Positions 9,262 through 20,494 are shown, counted from the first letter of the stretch. The stretch is 64,000 bases of DNA from CAWCTB01 sp963798275 (GCA_963798275.1 CAWCTB010000023.1:62001-126000); one strand, 5' to 3'. The notes: generated by a model not told the origin, from the sequence alone. Translations and numbers: made by a program.

Positions 9262-9620
9262 TGGCCGCTCCCAGGACAAACACGGGTGTTGCCGCGTATC
9301 TTTTTGCTGTGGTTGCAGGCCTATTCACGGGCTGGGTCAACCAGAGGGTTGATGACGCCCTGCTGACCGCACTCTGCGTGCTGGCCTTCACCATGTTGCT
9401 GGGCACCTGGAAGCCGCAGCGTCCCTGGCGATGGGGGCTGCTGGTCTGGGTCGGCGTCCCCCTGGTCCTGGCGTACTACCAGTTCATCGTCAAGTGGCCG
9501 CACGACCGAGGACAGGTTTACGGCGCATTCCTGCAGCTTCTGGCGGCCAACGCCGGCGCGTTCGGCGGCCAGTTCATGCGTCACGTGTACGACAGCATCT
9601 TTCTGAAGAAGAGCGAATAG
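9261..9620 (+). CDS. small integral membrane protein, three to four spans
   Basis: 119 residues with hydrophobic segments near 10-28, 35-50, 57-75 and a weaker one near 90-105. The start codon overlaps the TGA of the dehydrogenase (TGATG), implying translational coupling. No recognised domain. A hairpin follows 6 bases after the stop. The function is unknown. The pairing with a beta-oxidation-type dehydrogenase may be positional only. Confidence 0.6.
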   Translation: MAAPRTNTGVAAYLFAVVAGLFTGWVNQRVDDALLTALCVLAFTMLLGTWKPQRPWRWGLLVWVGVPLVLAYYQFIVKWPHDRGQVYGAFLQLLAANAGAFGGQFMRHVYDSIFLKKSE

Positions 9621-9625
9621 CCGCG

Positions 9626-9660
9626 CAACGAGAAAGGCGCGATCGCTCGCGCCTTTCGTT
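9626..9660. terminator. hairpin between convergent genes
   Basis: Arms GAAAGGCGCGA (9632-9642) and TCGCGCCTTTC (9647-9657) with a TCGC loop, extendable by AACG/CGTT with a small bulge. It lies directly after the membrane protein gene and upstream of the end of rpoD on the other strand. No good U-tract. Confidence 0.5.
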
Positions 9661-9702
9661 CAGGGCCGAAGCCCACGCAATTTTTACGGCCTTGGGCACC
9701 GA

Positions 9703-9730
9703 CCCTTCGGCTTCGCTCAGGGCAAGCTCT
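9703..9730. repeat. dispersed short repeat, copy 1 (cccttcggcttcgctcaggg...)
   Basis: Closely matches 23533-23559 apart from a few substitutions and one indel. Both copies lie just beyond a terminator hairpin in a non-coding gap. The CCCT...AGGG ends can pair. Probably a dispersed intergenic repeat with no known role. Confidence 0.5.
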
Positions 9731-9790
9731 AAAGTTCGGCTCTACCAGCGTGCTTTGCGCAGTTACTGACGGCTGATGGCTGATAGCTTC

Positions 9791-11476
<1,686 letters not shown>

Positions 11477-11776
11477 AGCGGAATTCCTCTAACGGCGCCC
11501 GATCAGGCGCCTTTCTTCGGTGCACACCACGGCGGGACCGGTACTTGCGTACCGGCACATGCAGAAACTTACAGATTTTAGCACAGGCTGAGCCCGTCTC
11601 CCTAGCCTTTTCTTGTGGTGAAAACGGCCAATATGCGCCTGCCCGGGCGCATGTCTGTTCGTAACACTCCTCTGACTTAGATGTTGCGAGTCCCGGAAGC
11701 GGTTCAGTCTTTTCTTTGCAGATACTTAGCACGAAAGCCGTAGATGCCTTTTCGGGGCAGACAGGACAGCGTGTGC
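11477..11776 (-). other. 300-bp gap between dnaG and rpoD
   Basis: No convincing gene on either strand. Short open frames here are continuations of shadows of dnaG or rpoD. It should contain the rpoD leader and probably an internal promoter, but I could not find a good -35/-10 pair by eye. Confidence 0.4.
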
Positions 11777-13615
11777 TCAAGCTCCCTCGCCCAGCGACCC
11801 CATCTCCCGCCGTATGCGCACCCTCTCTTGCAGCAATTGGGCCGTCTGGGAGAGGTCCTGCCGTCTCTCGGCCTCCTTGAGCTGATGCTGCAGCTCGTCA
11901 AGCCTCCTAAGCAGGGCGCGGCGGCGCAGCGAGCGCAGGGCACTTTCCAGCAACTCCGGCGTAAGCTCCTCGCCGTCCTGCATCAAGATCGATGCCAGCA
12001 GGCTCCGGTCGGTGTCGTCGAGCGGCGCAGCCATCGGATCGCCACCCTGTTCCCAAGTCGTCAGCAGTGCGTCGATCAGCCGCTCGGTGCCGCATCCAGC
12101 GTGCAGCCGTTCCTGCCCCAGCGCGAAATGCGCCTGGCGGGCCGCATCGAAATCGAGGTCCTGCCCCTCCCGCTGGCTCACGGGATCATGGCCAAGCTCC
12201 CGCCCCGCCAGCGCCCGGATGAGCACGCGCTCAGCGTCGGTCAGTCCAACATTCGTTGGAGCGTTCACCCGGCCCGCGGTGCGGCCCGTAGCTGCCCGCC
12301 GCAACTCCTGCCGCAACACCGCGGAGTCGATGCCCAAGCGGTGCGAAATCTCGTTTGCCAGCTCATCGCGGACGATGCGGCTGGGCACGCGCTGCACGTG
12401 CGGCAGCAGAAAGTTCACGGCCTTGACCTTGCCCTCGGGCGTCCGGAAAGGGAACTGTGCCCGCGCCCGCTCGATCAGGTAGTCGAAATACTTGCTGGAG
12501 TGGTTCAGCGCCTCGGCATACGCGTCCTTGCCCTGGCGGCGGATGAACAGATCGGGGTCGAAGCCCGCTTCCAGCGTCAGCACCTTGATTTGGAAGTCCT
12601 CGCTGACCAGCAGCGCCAGCGAGCGCTCCGCTGCCGCCGCGCCCGCCGTGTCAGGATCGAAGTTCACCACGATGTTCTTGCTGAAGCGCCCCAAGAGCCG
12701 CGCCTGGGGCTCGGCAAACGCGGTGCCTGAGCTGGCAATGACGTTCTTAAACCCGGCGGTGTACACCGAGATGCAGTCCATCTGGCCCTCGACCAGGATG
12801 GCGTAGTCGAGCCGACGAATCGCCTCCTTGGCCTTGTCGAGGTTGAACAGCACCCGCGACTTCGAATAGATCGGCGTCTCCGGCGAGTTCAAGTACTTCG
12901 GGCCGGATTTCTCATCCGCCGCCAGCGTGCGCCCGGTGAAAGCGATCACCTTCCCCTGTTCGTTGGCGATGGGGAACATCACGCGATTGCGGAACTTGGA
13001 ATACAGCGACGCTTTCTGGCTGTTCGCGCCTTCTTCTCGCGGATCTTTCCACGAGAACAAGCCCGAGTCGCGCATCAACTCTTCCTCGAACTGCCCGCGC
13101 AGCGCGTCCCGCAGCAGGAATCCCGAATCCGGCGCGTAGCCCATGCGGAATTCGGCAATGATCTCGGGCGTCAGACCGCGCGACGTCAGGTATTCGCGGG
13201 CGTGCGCCGCCTCCGGACGCCGCAACTGCTCCTGGAAAAATGCACAGGCGCGCTCGTGGATGTCGAGCAATCCGCCGCGCTGCTTCGCCTGCCGCGCCTC
13301 TTCGGGCGAGGAGTAGGTGACCTTCGGCATGGGAATGCCGAGCTTTTCCGCGACCATCCGCACCGCTTCGGGGAAGGTGATGTTCTCGATCTTCTGCACG
13401 AAGCTGAAGACGTCGCCCGAAACGCCGCAGCCAAAGCAGTGAAAGAACTGGTTCGACGCATGGACCGAGAACGACGGCGTCTTCTCCTGGTGGAACGGGC
13501 ACAGTCCCTGGAAGTTCTGCGCGCCCGATTTGCGCAGCTTCACGTACTCGCCCACGATGCGGACGATGTCGGCCTGCTGCTTGACGGTGTACGCGAAATC
13601 CCCGGGATTGGCCAT
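11777..13615 (-). CDS. dnaG: DNA primase
   Basis: Synthesises RNA primers at the replication fork. 612 residues, intact. The N-terminal CHC2 zinc finger is 'CPFHQEKTPSFSV' with 'FFHCFGCGVSGDVFSFV'. The primase core includes 'YLTSRGLTPEIIAEFRMGYAP' and 'NRVMFPIANEQGKVIAFTGR'. The Toprim domain has 'ILVEGQMDCISVYTAGFKN' and 'VVNFDPDTAG', the acidic metal residues. A divergent C-terminal helicase-binding region (about 430-612) has coiled-coil character at its end ('LQHQLKEAERRQDLSQTAQLLQERV'). The VEGxxD reads VEGQMD rather than the common VEGYMD, which is conservative. The start ATG is at 13615. Confidence 0.95.
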   Translation of the reverse strand: MANPGDFAYTVKQQADIVRIVGEYVKLRKSGAQNFQGLCPFHQEKTPSFSVHASNQFFHCFGCGVSGDVFSFVQKIENITFPEAVRMVAEKLGIPMPKVTYSSPEEARQAKQRGGLLDIHERACAFFQEQLRRPEAAHAREYLTSRGLTPEIIAEFRMGYAPDSGFLLRDALRGQFEEELMRDSGLFSWKDPREEGANSQKASLYSKFRNRVMFPIANEQGKVIAFTGRTLAADEKSGPKYLNSPETPIYSKSRVLFNLDKAKEAIRRLDYAILVEGQMDCISVYTAGFKNVIASSGTAFAEPQARLLGRFSKNIVVNFDPDTAGAAAAERSLALLVSEDFQIKVLTLEAGFDPDLFIRRQGKDAYAEALNHSSKYFDYLIERARAQFPFRTPEGKVKAVNFLLPHVQRVPSRIVRDELANEISHRLGIDSAVLRQELRRAATGRTAGRVNAPTNVGLTDAERVLIRALAGRELGHDPVSQREGQDLDFDAARQAHFALGQERLHAGCGTERLIDALLTTWEQGGDPMAAPLDDTDRSLLASILMQDGEELTPELLESALRSLRRRALLRRLDELQHQLKEAERRQDLSQTAQLLQERVRIRREMGSLGEGA

Positions 13616-13855
13616 CTGATCAGTGTGCCCGAGCGACCATCGGGATTCACCGAAATTCTGGTTGTCCCTGTGGATACCTTGTGGAATACCGCTCGAAATC
13701 GGTGAACGTCAGTGGAAGACCGGACAGATTCTCGGGTCGTCGAATCGTGTCCGCAGAAGGGTGATCCTGTCCCCACAGAGGAGGAGCCATCGTGCGAGGA
13801 CTGGGTTGTTTGTGAGACGTAACTCCGCTGAAATCGAGCTCGGAACGTCGCGCCC

Positions 13856-14647
13856 CTACTGCCCCTCTCCCATGGTTCCCGCGATCACGACCGGCGAGGT
13901 TGGCTTGTCGGAGCCGGCCTCATCTTCCACCGTCAGTGCGAACGCCTTGCATTGCACCCCCGGAGGCATGGCGTGGCCCATCATCATGGCGTTGCCATGC
14001 TCGTCGGGCTTGAAGACGCCCGCGTTGATCGGCGCGCCCTGCATCGGGATCACCCACAGCTCGTAGGCTTTGCCTTCGGGCAGCGGAGGCAGCGCGCTGG
14101 CCATCAGCGTCATGCGGTGCTGCGATGGGCTGACGATGGCCGTCGCGTTGGGCTGTTTGCCCGACTTGGGCGGAGTCAGCGAAACATGCACGACGTCGGG
14201 TGCCAGGAAGAGCCGAATATTCTCCTGCGCTTGGGCAAGCTGAATCTTCTGATCGTTGTTGCGATTGCGCAACCCGGCGATTTCGTCATAGAGCTGGCGA
14301 TTGCTGCTCCACAATCCGAGTGCCGCTGCGACAGCAATCACCGCCGCCAGCGCGGGAATCCACGCCCACCACAGGCTGCGACGCGGAGCCTCCACTGGTG
14401 CCGGCGCCGAGACACCGCGCGGCTCGGCTGCGATGGCCCGCAGCAAACGCTCTTTGCTGCGCGCCGGAGGCTTCGGTCCCACGGTGGACAAGCCAACCAG
14501 GCCCAGATCGTGGCGCAGCGCCAGCAACTCGCGGCGGCAGGCAGCACACGTCTCCATGTGCTGATCGAGCTCGCTCCGGTCACTACCGGTAAGCTCATTC
14601 AGCGCATAAAGCGTAAGGTCGTCCGCGAATTGTTCGTGCGTCTTCAT
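13856..14647 (-). CDS. RskA-type anti-sigma factor with zinc-finger N-terminus
   Basis: 263 residues. The N-terminal anti-sigma domain ('LYALNELTGSDRSELDQHM', zinc motif H-x3-C-x2-C in 'HMETCAACRRE') binds the sigma factor encoded just upstream. A single membrane span lies near residues 91-112 ('LWWAWIPALAAVIAVAAALG'), with a coiled-coil stretch beyond it. The extracytoplasmic RskA C-terminal domain carries 'GKAYELWVIPMQGAPINAGVF' and 'FALTVEDEAGSDKPTSPVVIAG'. The start codon overlaps the stop of the sigma gene by four bases (ATGA), so the pair is co-translated. Family knowledge: such factors are released by regulated proteolysis. The signal here is unknown. Confidence 0.88.
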   Translation of the reverse strand: MKTHEQFADDLTLYALNELTGSDRSELDQHMETCAACRRELLALRHDLGLVGLSTVGPKPPARSKERLLRAIAAEPRGVSAPAPVEAPRRSLWWAWIPALAAVIAVAAALGLWSSNRQLYDEIAGLRNRNNDQKIQLAQAQENIRLFLAPDVVHVSLTPPKSGKQPNATAIVSPSQHRMTLMASALPPLPEGKAYELWVIPMQGAPINAGVFKPDEHGNAMMMGHAMPPGVQCKAFALTVEDEAGSDKPTSPVVIAGTMGEGQ

Positions 14648-15204
14648 GCAAACTTGGCCCGCAACAGCTGCAGCCCGCTTCGAATCCTGGTCTTGATCGT
14701 GCCCAGCGGCTCGCCCGTCTTCTCCGCGATCTCGCTGTGCGTCAGCCCCTCGAAATACGCCAGCTCCAGCGCCTTGCGCTGGTCGGCACTCATCTCATTG
14801 AGCGCGGTGCGTACCTTGCCAATCAGCAGTGAGCGCTCGGTTTCGTCGCGCACGTCGATTCCGCTGGCAATCACAACGTCTTCCAAGTCGGTCTCCGGAC
14901 GCCGCTGCCGCAGCCGGTCAATCGACCGGTGGCGCGCAATGACCGCCAGCCATGCCGCCAGACTGCCGCGGCTGCTGTCGAACGCGTCGGGCTTCCGCCA
15001 TAGCTGCAGAAAGATGTCCTGGAGCACGTCTTCCGCGGCGGCCGCATCCTGCAAAACCCGCAATGCAACCCCGTACACTACGTTGGAATACCGGTCATAG
15101 AGCTCGGCCATGGCCTGCTGATCGCCTGCCCGAATACGCGCCACCAGCCGCATTTCGTCGGCGGCCCCAGCGCGATTCTCCGAGTTTTTGTCGAACGGCT
15201 CCAT
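14644..15204 (-). CDS. ECF sigma factor, SigK-like
   Basis: 186 residues. Region 2: 'AMAELYDRYSNVVYGVALRVLQDAAAAEDVLQDIFLQLW' and 'GSLAAWLAVIARHRSIDRLRQRR'. Region 4: 'LNEMSADQRKALELAYFEGLTHSEIAEKTGEPLGTIKTRIRSGLQLL'. No extra C-terminal domain. First gene of a two-gene operon with the RskA-type anti-sigma factor. Genes of this class usually control their own operon and a small envelope or oxidative-stress regulon. Confidence 0.92.
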   Translation of the reverse strand: MEPFDKNSENRAGAADEMRLVARIRAGDQQAMAELYDRYSNVVYGVALRVLQDAAAAEDVLQDIFLQLWRKPDAFDSSRGSLAAWLAVIARHRSIDRLRQRRPETDLEDVVIASGIDVRDETERSLLIGKVRTALNEMSADQRKALELAYFEGLTHSEIAEKTGEPLGTIKTRIRSGLQLLRAKFA

Positions 15205-15235
15205 AAAGGGTACGGCTCACGCACTCGGGCAGATT

Positions 15236-15285
15236 GTTAGAGTTGTCAGTTGCCAGATGTTAGTTGTCAGAAAGGCAGTTGTAAG
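15236..15285. repeat. tandem GTTAGTTGTCAG-type low-complexity repeat
   Basis: Degenerate units gttagagttgtcag / ttgccagatgttagttgtcag / gcagttgtaag fill the space between the ECF sigma start and the end of the hemerythrin-like gene. Similar in style to 41816-41846 (cagctatcagccgttagttatcagc) and the tail of 9760-9790. Confidence 0.5.
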
Positions 15286-15966
15286 TTAATAGTGCTCAGG
15301 GGCGAACTCCGAACTTTCTTTCTGAACACCATAACTGAGCACTGACCGCTCGATTCGCCCTTGCATCCTGCGCTCCTGCATGGCGCGCAGCAGTTCGTCT
15401 TGCGCGGCCTGCGGCAGAAGGGAGCCGATTGCGGGGAAGATCACCTCTTCTTCCAATTGCAAGTGTGCGCTAAAGGTATCGTCCAGCCCCCTGGTGATGG
15501 AACACATCTCGGCACCGGTTTCCCGCAGCGTATCAGGATTGTTCTTCGCCAGCACCAGCAGCGGCAGCAGCCGTTCAATCAGCTCGTCGATGGCGCGATG
15601 TTGATCGTCCATGGCCAGCAGCGCACGCCGCACCCGCTCGTCGCCGGCGACTTCCAGCGGAGGCTGCAGGCTGTTTTCCTCGTCCGCTTCATGCAGCGGC
15701 AGGGAAACGGAGTAGTACCGATAAACGGCCTCAGCCGCCTGCTGAATCTCTTCGGAGGTGGCGCCCTGCGCGTGGGCGAGCTTGACCGCAACTGCAGTGA
15801 AATGTCGAATGCGCTGATGGCATCCCAGTAGGAGGTCAAGCGCGCTTTCGGGCTTACGTTCTGGATCAGGCCGGAGCGGAGCGATTTGGTTCAGCATCTC
15901 TTCCATTATCGCCCAAACAATCAGGCTCGATGGAGTGTCAATCGGGCAACACTCCCGGGTTGTCAT
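15286..15966 (-). CDS. hemerythrin-like (HHE) domain protein
   Basis: 226 residues in the preferred form, starting at 'MTTRECCPIDTPSSL' (15966), where GGAGG sits eight bases upstream. Longer upstream frames lack a ribosome-binding site. The four-helix bundle carries the conserved His/Glu pattern: 'LLGCHQRIRHF', 'SLPLHEADEENSL', 'MDDQHRAIDELIERL' and 'FSAHLQLEEEVIFPAI'. These residues would bind a di-iron centre, as in proteins for oxygen, NO or iron-sulfur repair sensing. It ends just downstream of the ECF sigma start on the same strand, so it lies upstream in transcription order with a repeat between. Confidence 0.85.
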   Translation of the reverse strand: MTTRECCPIDTPSSLIVWAIMEEMLNQIAPLRPDPERKPESALDLLLGCHQRIRHFTAVAVKLAHAQGATSEEIQQAAEAVYRYYSVSLPLHEADEENSLQPPLEVAGDERVRRALLAMDDQHRAIDELIERLLPLLVLAKNNPDTLRETGAEMCSITRGLDDTFSAHLQLEEEVIFPAIGSLLPQAAQDELLRAMQERRMQGRIERSVLSYGVQKESSEFAPEHY

Positions 15967-16049
15967 CACCAGCGCCTCCGCTGTTGAGGCGCGAGGGATC
16001 TGCTTTGCCTTCCCCGGCGAATGCCTTCTCGGGTGACGGAACGCCCGCC

Positions 16050-16491
16050 CTACCTCTGGAAGTTCATCTCCACCGTGATCTGCACCGGTACCGGCTGACC
16101 ATCTTTCGTCGCCGGCCGGAACTTCCACTTCTTCACCGTATCGACGGCGGCCTTTTGGAAGGCCGGCCCCGTGCTGCGCAGCACATGTACGGGTTCCACG
16201 CGACCCTGTGCGTTCACACCGACCAGCATGACGACGACCCCTTTCGTTTCGGCATCCGGTGGAAGCTCGGGGTACTTGGGATTGGGGGAATGCTTCGCTT
16301 GAGGCGGTGTGATTCCCGTCATCACGCGCTGATATCCGGCGAACGCCTCGTCATCGGCAACGTTAGTAGGGCACGCTCGAAATTTTCGACGACGAATCGG
16401 GTGACGATGCCTGCGACTGTGCCGCGAAAGCGGCATTACAGCTCAGCAAAAACATCACAAGCGCGGTCAGGCATGACCAGCGCATGCGCAT
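16050..16491 (-). CDS. TonB C-terminal-domain secreted protein (one frame break)
   Basis: About 146 residues. The true start appears to be 'MRMRWSCLTALVMFLLSCNAAFA' at 16491, a good signal peptide. The frame then breaks near 16378 and continues as 'NVADDEAFAGYQRVMTGITPP'. The C-terminal 85 residues are a TonB_C domain ('PKYPELPPDAETKGVVVMLV', 'GRVEPVHVLRSTGPAFQKAA', 'VKKWKFRPATKDGQPVPVQI'). It lacks the usual cytoplasmic/transmembrane anchor and long Pro-rich spacer, so it is a free periplasmic TonB-like domain rather than a classical energy transducer. Divergent from typA. Confidence 0.75.
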
Positions 16492-16611
16492 CGTGGTATC
16501 GGTTGGCTTTCGTGACAAGCTCGAGTTCTCCGCGCGTATTGTAAACTGGAGGTACCCGATATTCCCTCCGTTTGCCCTGATGCACGCGGTTTCCATCCGG
16601 AAAGGACAGTT

Positions 16612-18462
16612 TTGAGTACGAGTCTTCGCAATATCGCCATCATCGCGCACGTCGACCACGGCAAGACCACTCTGGTGGACGCCATGCTGAACCAGAGCGG
16701 CACCTGGCGCGCCAACGAGGCGCACGTCGAGCGCGTGATGGATTCCAACGAACTGGAACGCGAGCGCGGTATCACGATCCTGGCCAAGAACACCGCCATT
16801 TTCTACCATCCCACCATCGGCTCAGCCCTGCCTGAAATCAAGATCAACATCGTCGATACTCCTGGCCACAGCGACTTTGGCGGCGAAGTCGAGCGCGCAC
16901 TGAAGATGGTGGATGGAGTGATGCTGCTGGTGGATGCCAGTGAAGGCCCGTTGCCGCAGACGCGCTATGTCCTGAGCAAGGCGCTCGAAGCCAAGCTGCC
17001 GCCGATCGTCGTAATCAACAAAATCGACCGGCCGGATGCGCGTCCGCAGGAAGTGCTGAACGAAATCTACGACCTGTTCATCGACCTTGACGCTGCCGAA
17101 GACCAGATCGACTTTCCCGTGCTCTACACCAATGCCAAACTCGGCACCGCGTCTACCAGCGCCGACAAGCCGGGCGAAAATTTGCGGCCGCTCTTCGAAG
17201 CGATCGTCTCAACCATTCCTGAACCGCAGGGCGAACTCGACGGCCCGTTGCAGGTGCTGGTCGCCAATCTCGATTACAGCGATTATCTCGGACGCATTGC
17301 CATCGCGCGAGTCTTCAACGGCACCCTGCGCAACGGAGAGGACGTGGCCATCGCCAAGCGCGACGGCTCCATGCAGAAGACCCGCATCACGAAGATGTTC
17401 TCCTTCTCCGGCCTGAAGCGCACCGACATCGAGGCTACCGAACTGGGTGACATCGTGGCCGTCGCCGGCGTGGAGGGCATCAACATCGGCGAGACGATTA
17501 CCGATGTCGAGAATCCCGCGCCGCTGCCGGTTATCAGCATCGACGAGCCCACCATCGCCATCCAGTTCATGGTGAACACCTCTCCCTTCGCCGGACGCGA
17601 AGGCCAGTATGTGACTTCGCGCAACTTGCGCGACCGGCTGCAGAAAGAGCTCCTGACCAACGTTTCGCTCCGCGTCGAAGAGGCCGACACCACCGACTCC
17701 TTCCGCGTGATGGGACGCGGCGAGCTGCAACTGGCCATCCTCATCGAGATGATGCGCCGCGAAGGCTACGAGCTCGCCGTGGGCAAGCCCGAGATCGTCA
17801 CCAAGCGCATCGACGGCAAGCTGATGGAGCCGGTCGAGCTGCTCACCATCGACGTGCCCGAGTCCTTCGTCGGGGTTGTGATCGAAAAGCTGGGCACGCG
17901 CAAGGCGCAGATGGAGAAGATGCACAACCACGGCTACGGCCGGGTGCGCATGGAGTTCAACGTTCCCAGCCGTGGCCTGATTGGGCTGCGCAGCGAGTTG
18001 CTCACCGACACCCGCGGCACCATCGTCATGAATTCGCTGTTTGCGGGATACACCGAGTGGCTGGGCGACATTCCGCACCGCGTGACGGGAGCGCTGGTGG
18101 CCGACCGCGGCGGATCGACCACGGCCTACGCGCTGTGGGGACTGCAGGAGCGCGGCGAGTTGTTCGTCGGGCCTGGAGTCGAAGTGTACGAGGGCATGGT
18201 CGTGGGCGAGAACGCGCGCGACAACGATCTTGACGTGAACATTGTCCGCGAAAAAAAGCTCACCAACATGCGTTCGTCGACCGCCGACGAAGCGATCCGG
18301 CTGGTGCCGTTCAAGAACCTGAACCTGGAGCAGGCGATCGAGTTCATCGCCGATGATGAGCTGTGCGAGGTCACGCCCAAGAACCTGCGCCTGCGCAAGA
18401 AAATCCTGCAGGCCAATCGTCGGCCGCGGAAAAACGCACAGCCGGCGGGAGTCGAAGCGTAG
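16612..18462 (+). CDS. typA: translational GTPase TypA/BipA
   Basis: Ribosome-associated GTPase, 616 residues, intact. The TTG start at 16612 is preceded by AAAGGA. G-motifs: 'AHVDHGKTTLVDAML', 'ERGITILAKNT', 'DTPGHSDFGGEVERAL', 'VVINKIDRPDARP'. It continues through domain II, the EF-G-like domains ('NTSPFAGREGQYVTSRNLRD'), and the BipA-specific C-terminal domain ('GTIVMNSLFAGYTEW', 'REKKLTNMRSSTADEAIRLV'). Implicated in 50S assembly and stress or cold growth in other bacteria. Its stop is three bases from the end of the convergent DUF4136 gene. Confidence 0.95.
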   Translation: MSTSLRNIAIIAHVDHGKTTLVDAMLNQSGTWRANEAHVERVMDSNELERERGITILAKNTAIFYHPTIGSALPEIKINIVDTPGHSDFGGEVERALKMVDGVMLLVDASEGPLPQTRYVLSKALEAKLPPIVVINKIDRPDARPQEVLNEIYDLFIDLDAAEDQIDFPVLYTNAKLGTASTSADKPGENLRPLFEAIVSTIPEPQGELDGPLQVLVANLDYSDYLGRIAIARVFNGTLRNGEDVAIAKRDGSMQKTRITKMFSFSGLKRTDIEATELGDIVAVAGVEGINIGETITDVENPAPLPVISIDEPTIAIQFMVNTSPFAGREGQYVTSRNLRDRLQKELLTNVSLRVEEADTTDSFRVMGRGELQLAILIEMMRREGYELAVGKPEIVTKRIDGKLMEPVELLTIDVPESFVGVVIEKLGTRKAQMEKMHNHGYGRVRMEFNVPSRGLIGLRSELLTDTRGTIVMNSLFAGYTEWLGDIPHRVTGALVADRGGSTTAYALWGLQERGELFVGPGVEVYEGMVVGENARDNDLDVNIVREKKLTNMRSSTADEAIRLVPFKNLNLEQAIEFIADDELCEVTPKNLRLRKKILQANRRPRKNAQPAGVEA

Positions 18463-18465
18463 CAG

Positions 18466-19035
18466 CTACGGCTTCACTGGATACTGCTGGAACATCTTCT
18501 CCACCGCAGTGTTCACCTGATCCAGCAGCTTTGACCGTTGCTCGCTCAGCTTCTGCGTGGCCATGCCGCGCCACACCAACTTTTTGCGATTGGCGTCGAG
18601 CAGATCGACCACGAGCTGACCTTTGTGCACCACCACGGTCGTGACCGAGCCCGGCACGACGCCCCACATCAGGAAGCTCTGGTCGAATGGCGCGATGCCG
18701 CCTGCACCGTAGTAGAGATCGGAATAGCTAACCGCCGCGTCGGAATCAACCGCGCCATAGGACTGGATGCGCAGGTCTGGGTTGGCGTCTACTTTCCTGA
18801 GTCCGCGCTTGTTTAGGTCGTCTTCCACTGCGCCCTGGATGGCCAGGCGCAACATTGGTTTGTTGGTCTCGTGTGCGAAATCGTCCCAGGCATAGGTCTT
18901 GTACTGGGAGAAGTCGACGCTCTTGTCGAATTCAACTTTGATCTTCTGCGCCATTGCAACAGCGGAGCAAGCCACGAGCAACAACCCTACCGCCATCAAC
19001 CGGGAAGTAAGACGAACTAAGCCAGACACTTTCAT
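18466..19035 (-). CDS. DUF4136 secreted/lipoprotein-like protein
   Basis: 189 residues from 'MKVSGLVRLTSRLM' (19035), with AGGAG seven bases upstream. A signal peptide ends near 'CSAVAMAQ'. The DUF4136 pattern is clear: 'VEFDKSVDFSQYKTYAWDD', 'LAIQGAVEDDLNKRGLRKVDANPDLRI', 'KGQLVVDLLDANRKKLVWRGMATQKL'. Members are periplasmic or lipid-anchored proteins of unknown function. A Cys lies before the cleavage region but the lipobox is not perfect. Convergent with typA, and downstream of the glycosyltransferase on the same strand. Confidence 0.85.
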   Translation of the reverse strand: MKVSGLVRLTSRLMAVGLLLVACSAVAMAQKIKVEFDKSVDFSQYKTYAWDDFAHETNKPMLRLAIQGAVEDDLNKRGLRKVDANPDLRIQSYGAVDSDAAVSYSDLYYGAGGIAPFDQSFLMWGVVPGSVTTVVVHKGQLVVDLLDANRKKLVWRGMATQKLSEQRSKLLDQVNTAVEKMFQQYPVKP

Positions 19036-19149
19036 GCACGCTCCTGAACCTTGGGAATCGTTTGAACAGGGAAGCTGTATTACATCACACCACTCGACGC
19101 CATGCCGGATTCCACGACTCAATACGAGAACGAAGTGCGAGCGCGAAGC

Positions 19150-20308
19150 TCATTCGATCGCCGTCAGCCGTCCATCGCGCAGTGTGAAGCGCAATCCACG
19201 CCACACGATGGTGTGTCCCACAAAGCTGGCAAACCAGACTGCCAGAGGCAACGAAGTCACGCACCGGCACCAGCCAGAGATCACGCTTTACCTGCGCATC
19301 GTCCAGCACGCGAATGCCGATCACCCAGGCAGCCGCGAATCGAACGACTGCGATCAGAAGCAACACCGCCCATGTCCACCAGACTCGCGGCGCCGCCAAC
19401 ACACTCAGGATTGCCCACGGCAGACCGAAGGTGACCATGAGGCCCAAGTATTGCGCCTCCCGGCGGTCCTTCACGGCCCGCGCCCAGCGCTGCTGGTGGA
19501 ACCAGAATTCGGCGAAATCGTATTCCGGTAATGCTGTTTCGACCACAACGTTGGCTAGGGTGACTTGGTAACCGGCCCTGGCCGTGCGCGCTCCCAATTC
19601 GTAATCATCGCCGAGATAATTCACCAGCGCGCCCAGGCCTCCGATGGTGCGCAGCACGGTCTTCGTCGTCGCCATGGTCGCGCCCAGCGCGAATCGGATG
19701 CCGCGCTCCATCTCGCGCGCCACCAGCACGCCTCCCATGAAATCGGTGCTGATGCCCAACGCCTCGAGCCTGGAGCCCAGCGTCGCGTTGGCAATCGCGC
19801 GGTACAGCGTGGTAACCAGCCCAACTTGCGGACTTGCAAATGGCGCCATGACGTGCCGCAGGTAATCCGGCGTGACCAGGATGTCGCTGTCGTTGATGAG
19901 GACATGCTCGTAGCGTGCCTGCGGCAGCATCTGGGTCAGGTTGCTCATCTTGCCGTTCGCACCCAGCAGCTCGGGGCAATGCACGATCCGCAACTGCCTT
20001 TGCGGAAACTCTTGTTGCAACTGTCGGACCAACCCCGCAGCGGGGTCGGTCAGGTCGCTGACCCCGAACAGCACTTCGTATTCCGGATAGTCAAGTACAC
20101 AGTGGCTGCGGAAGGCCGCATCCATGTGAGGATCGACGCCCTTCAGCGGCTTGAGAATGCTTACCGGAGGAGCGAACACCGGCAGCTTGTCCTTGGCGAC
20201 ATAACGCAGAAAACGTCGTCCCGCCCAGATGCACGCGGCAAAATACCCTGCGCCGGCCAGGGCCAGCAGTGCGCAGAGCGCCGCAATGAGCGTTAGGGCA
20301 AAGTGCAT
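19150..20308 (-). CDS. hpnI: ceramide-glucosyltransferase-like / HpnI-type glycosyltransferase (one frame break)
   Basis: Family GT21 membrane glycosyltransferase, about 385 residues. The N-terminal span is 'TLIAALCALLALAGAGYFAACIWAG'. The GT domain has 'PPVSILKPLKGVDPHMDAAF', the metal-binding 'LINDSDILVTPDYLRH', 'TLYRAIANATLGSRLEALG' and the late motif 'HQQRWARAVKDRR' (QxxRW). C-terminal spans follow. In hopanoid-producing bacteria HpnI adds N-acetylglucosamine to bacteriohopanetetrol. No other hpn genes are adjacent, so the acceptor is inferred. The frame breaks near 19238 (an extra T, GCCTCTGG). The other frame gives the natural end '..VRDFVALAVWFASFVGHTI..RDGRLTAIE' with a stop at 19150. 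Confidence 0.75.
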
Positions 20309-20494
20309 GGTGAGCCGATCAGATTAGCAGACCGGCAGGGAACCGCCATCGCGACGGACGCGACCAGGGTACCGGTGACCGCGGGCAGCGGATGAGATGG
20401 GCGAGACGCCGACGCGGCCGATCGACAGGCCAAGCGCGAATCCCAGGGTAAAGATCTTAAAGATAATGTTGCGGGCGTGGCATCAGCTCCGGTT

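Noticed and set aside
13660..13690. TGTGGATAC / TGTGGAATA as DnaA boxes near dnaG
   Set aside because: Only two imperfect matches, no cluster, no AT-rich unwinding element and no dnaA/dnaN or gidA nearby, so not an origin.
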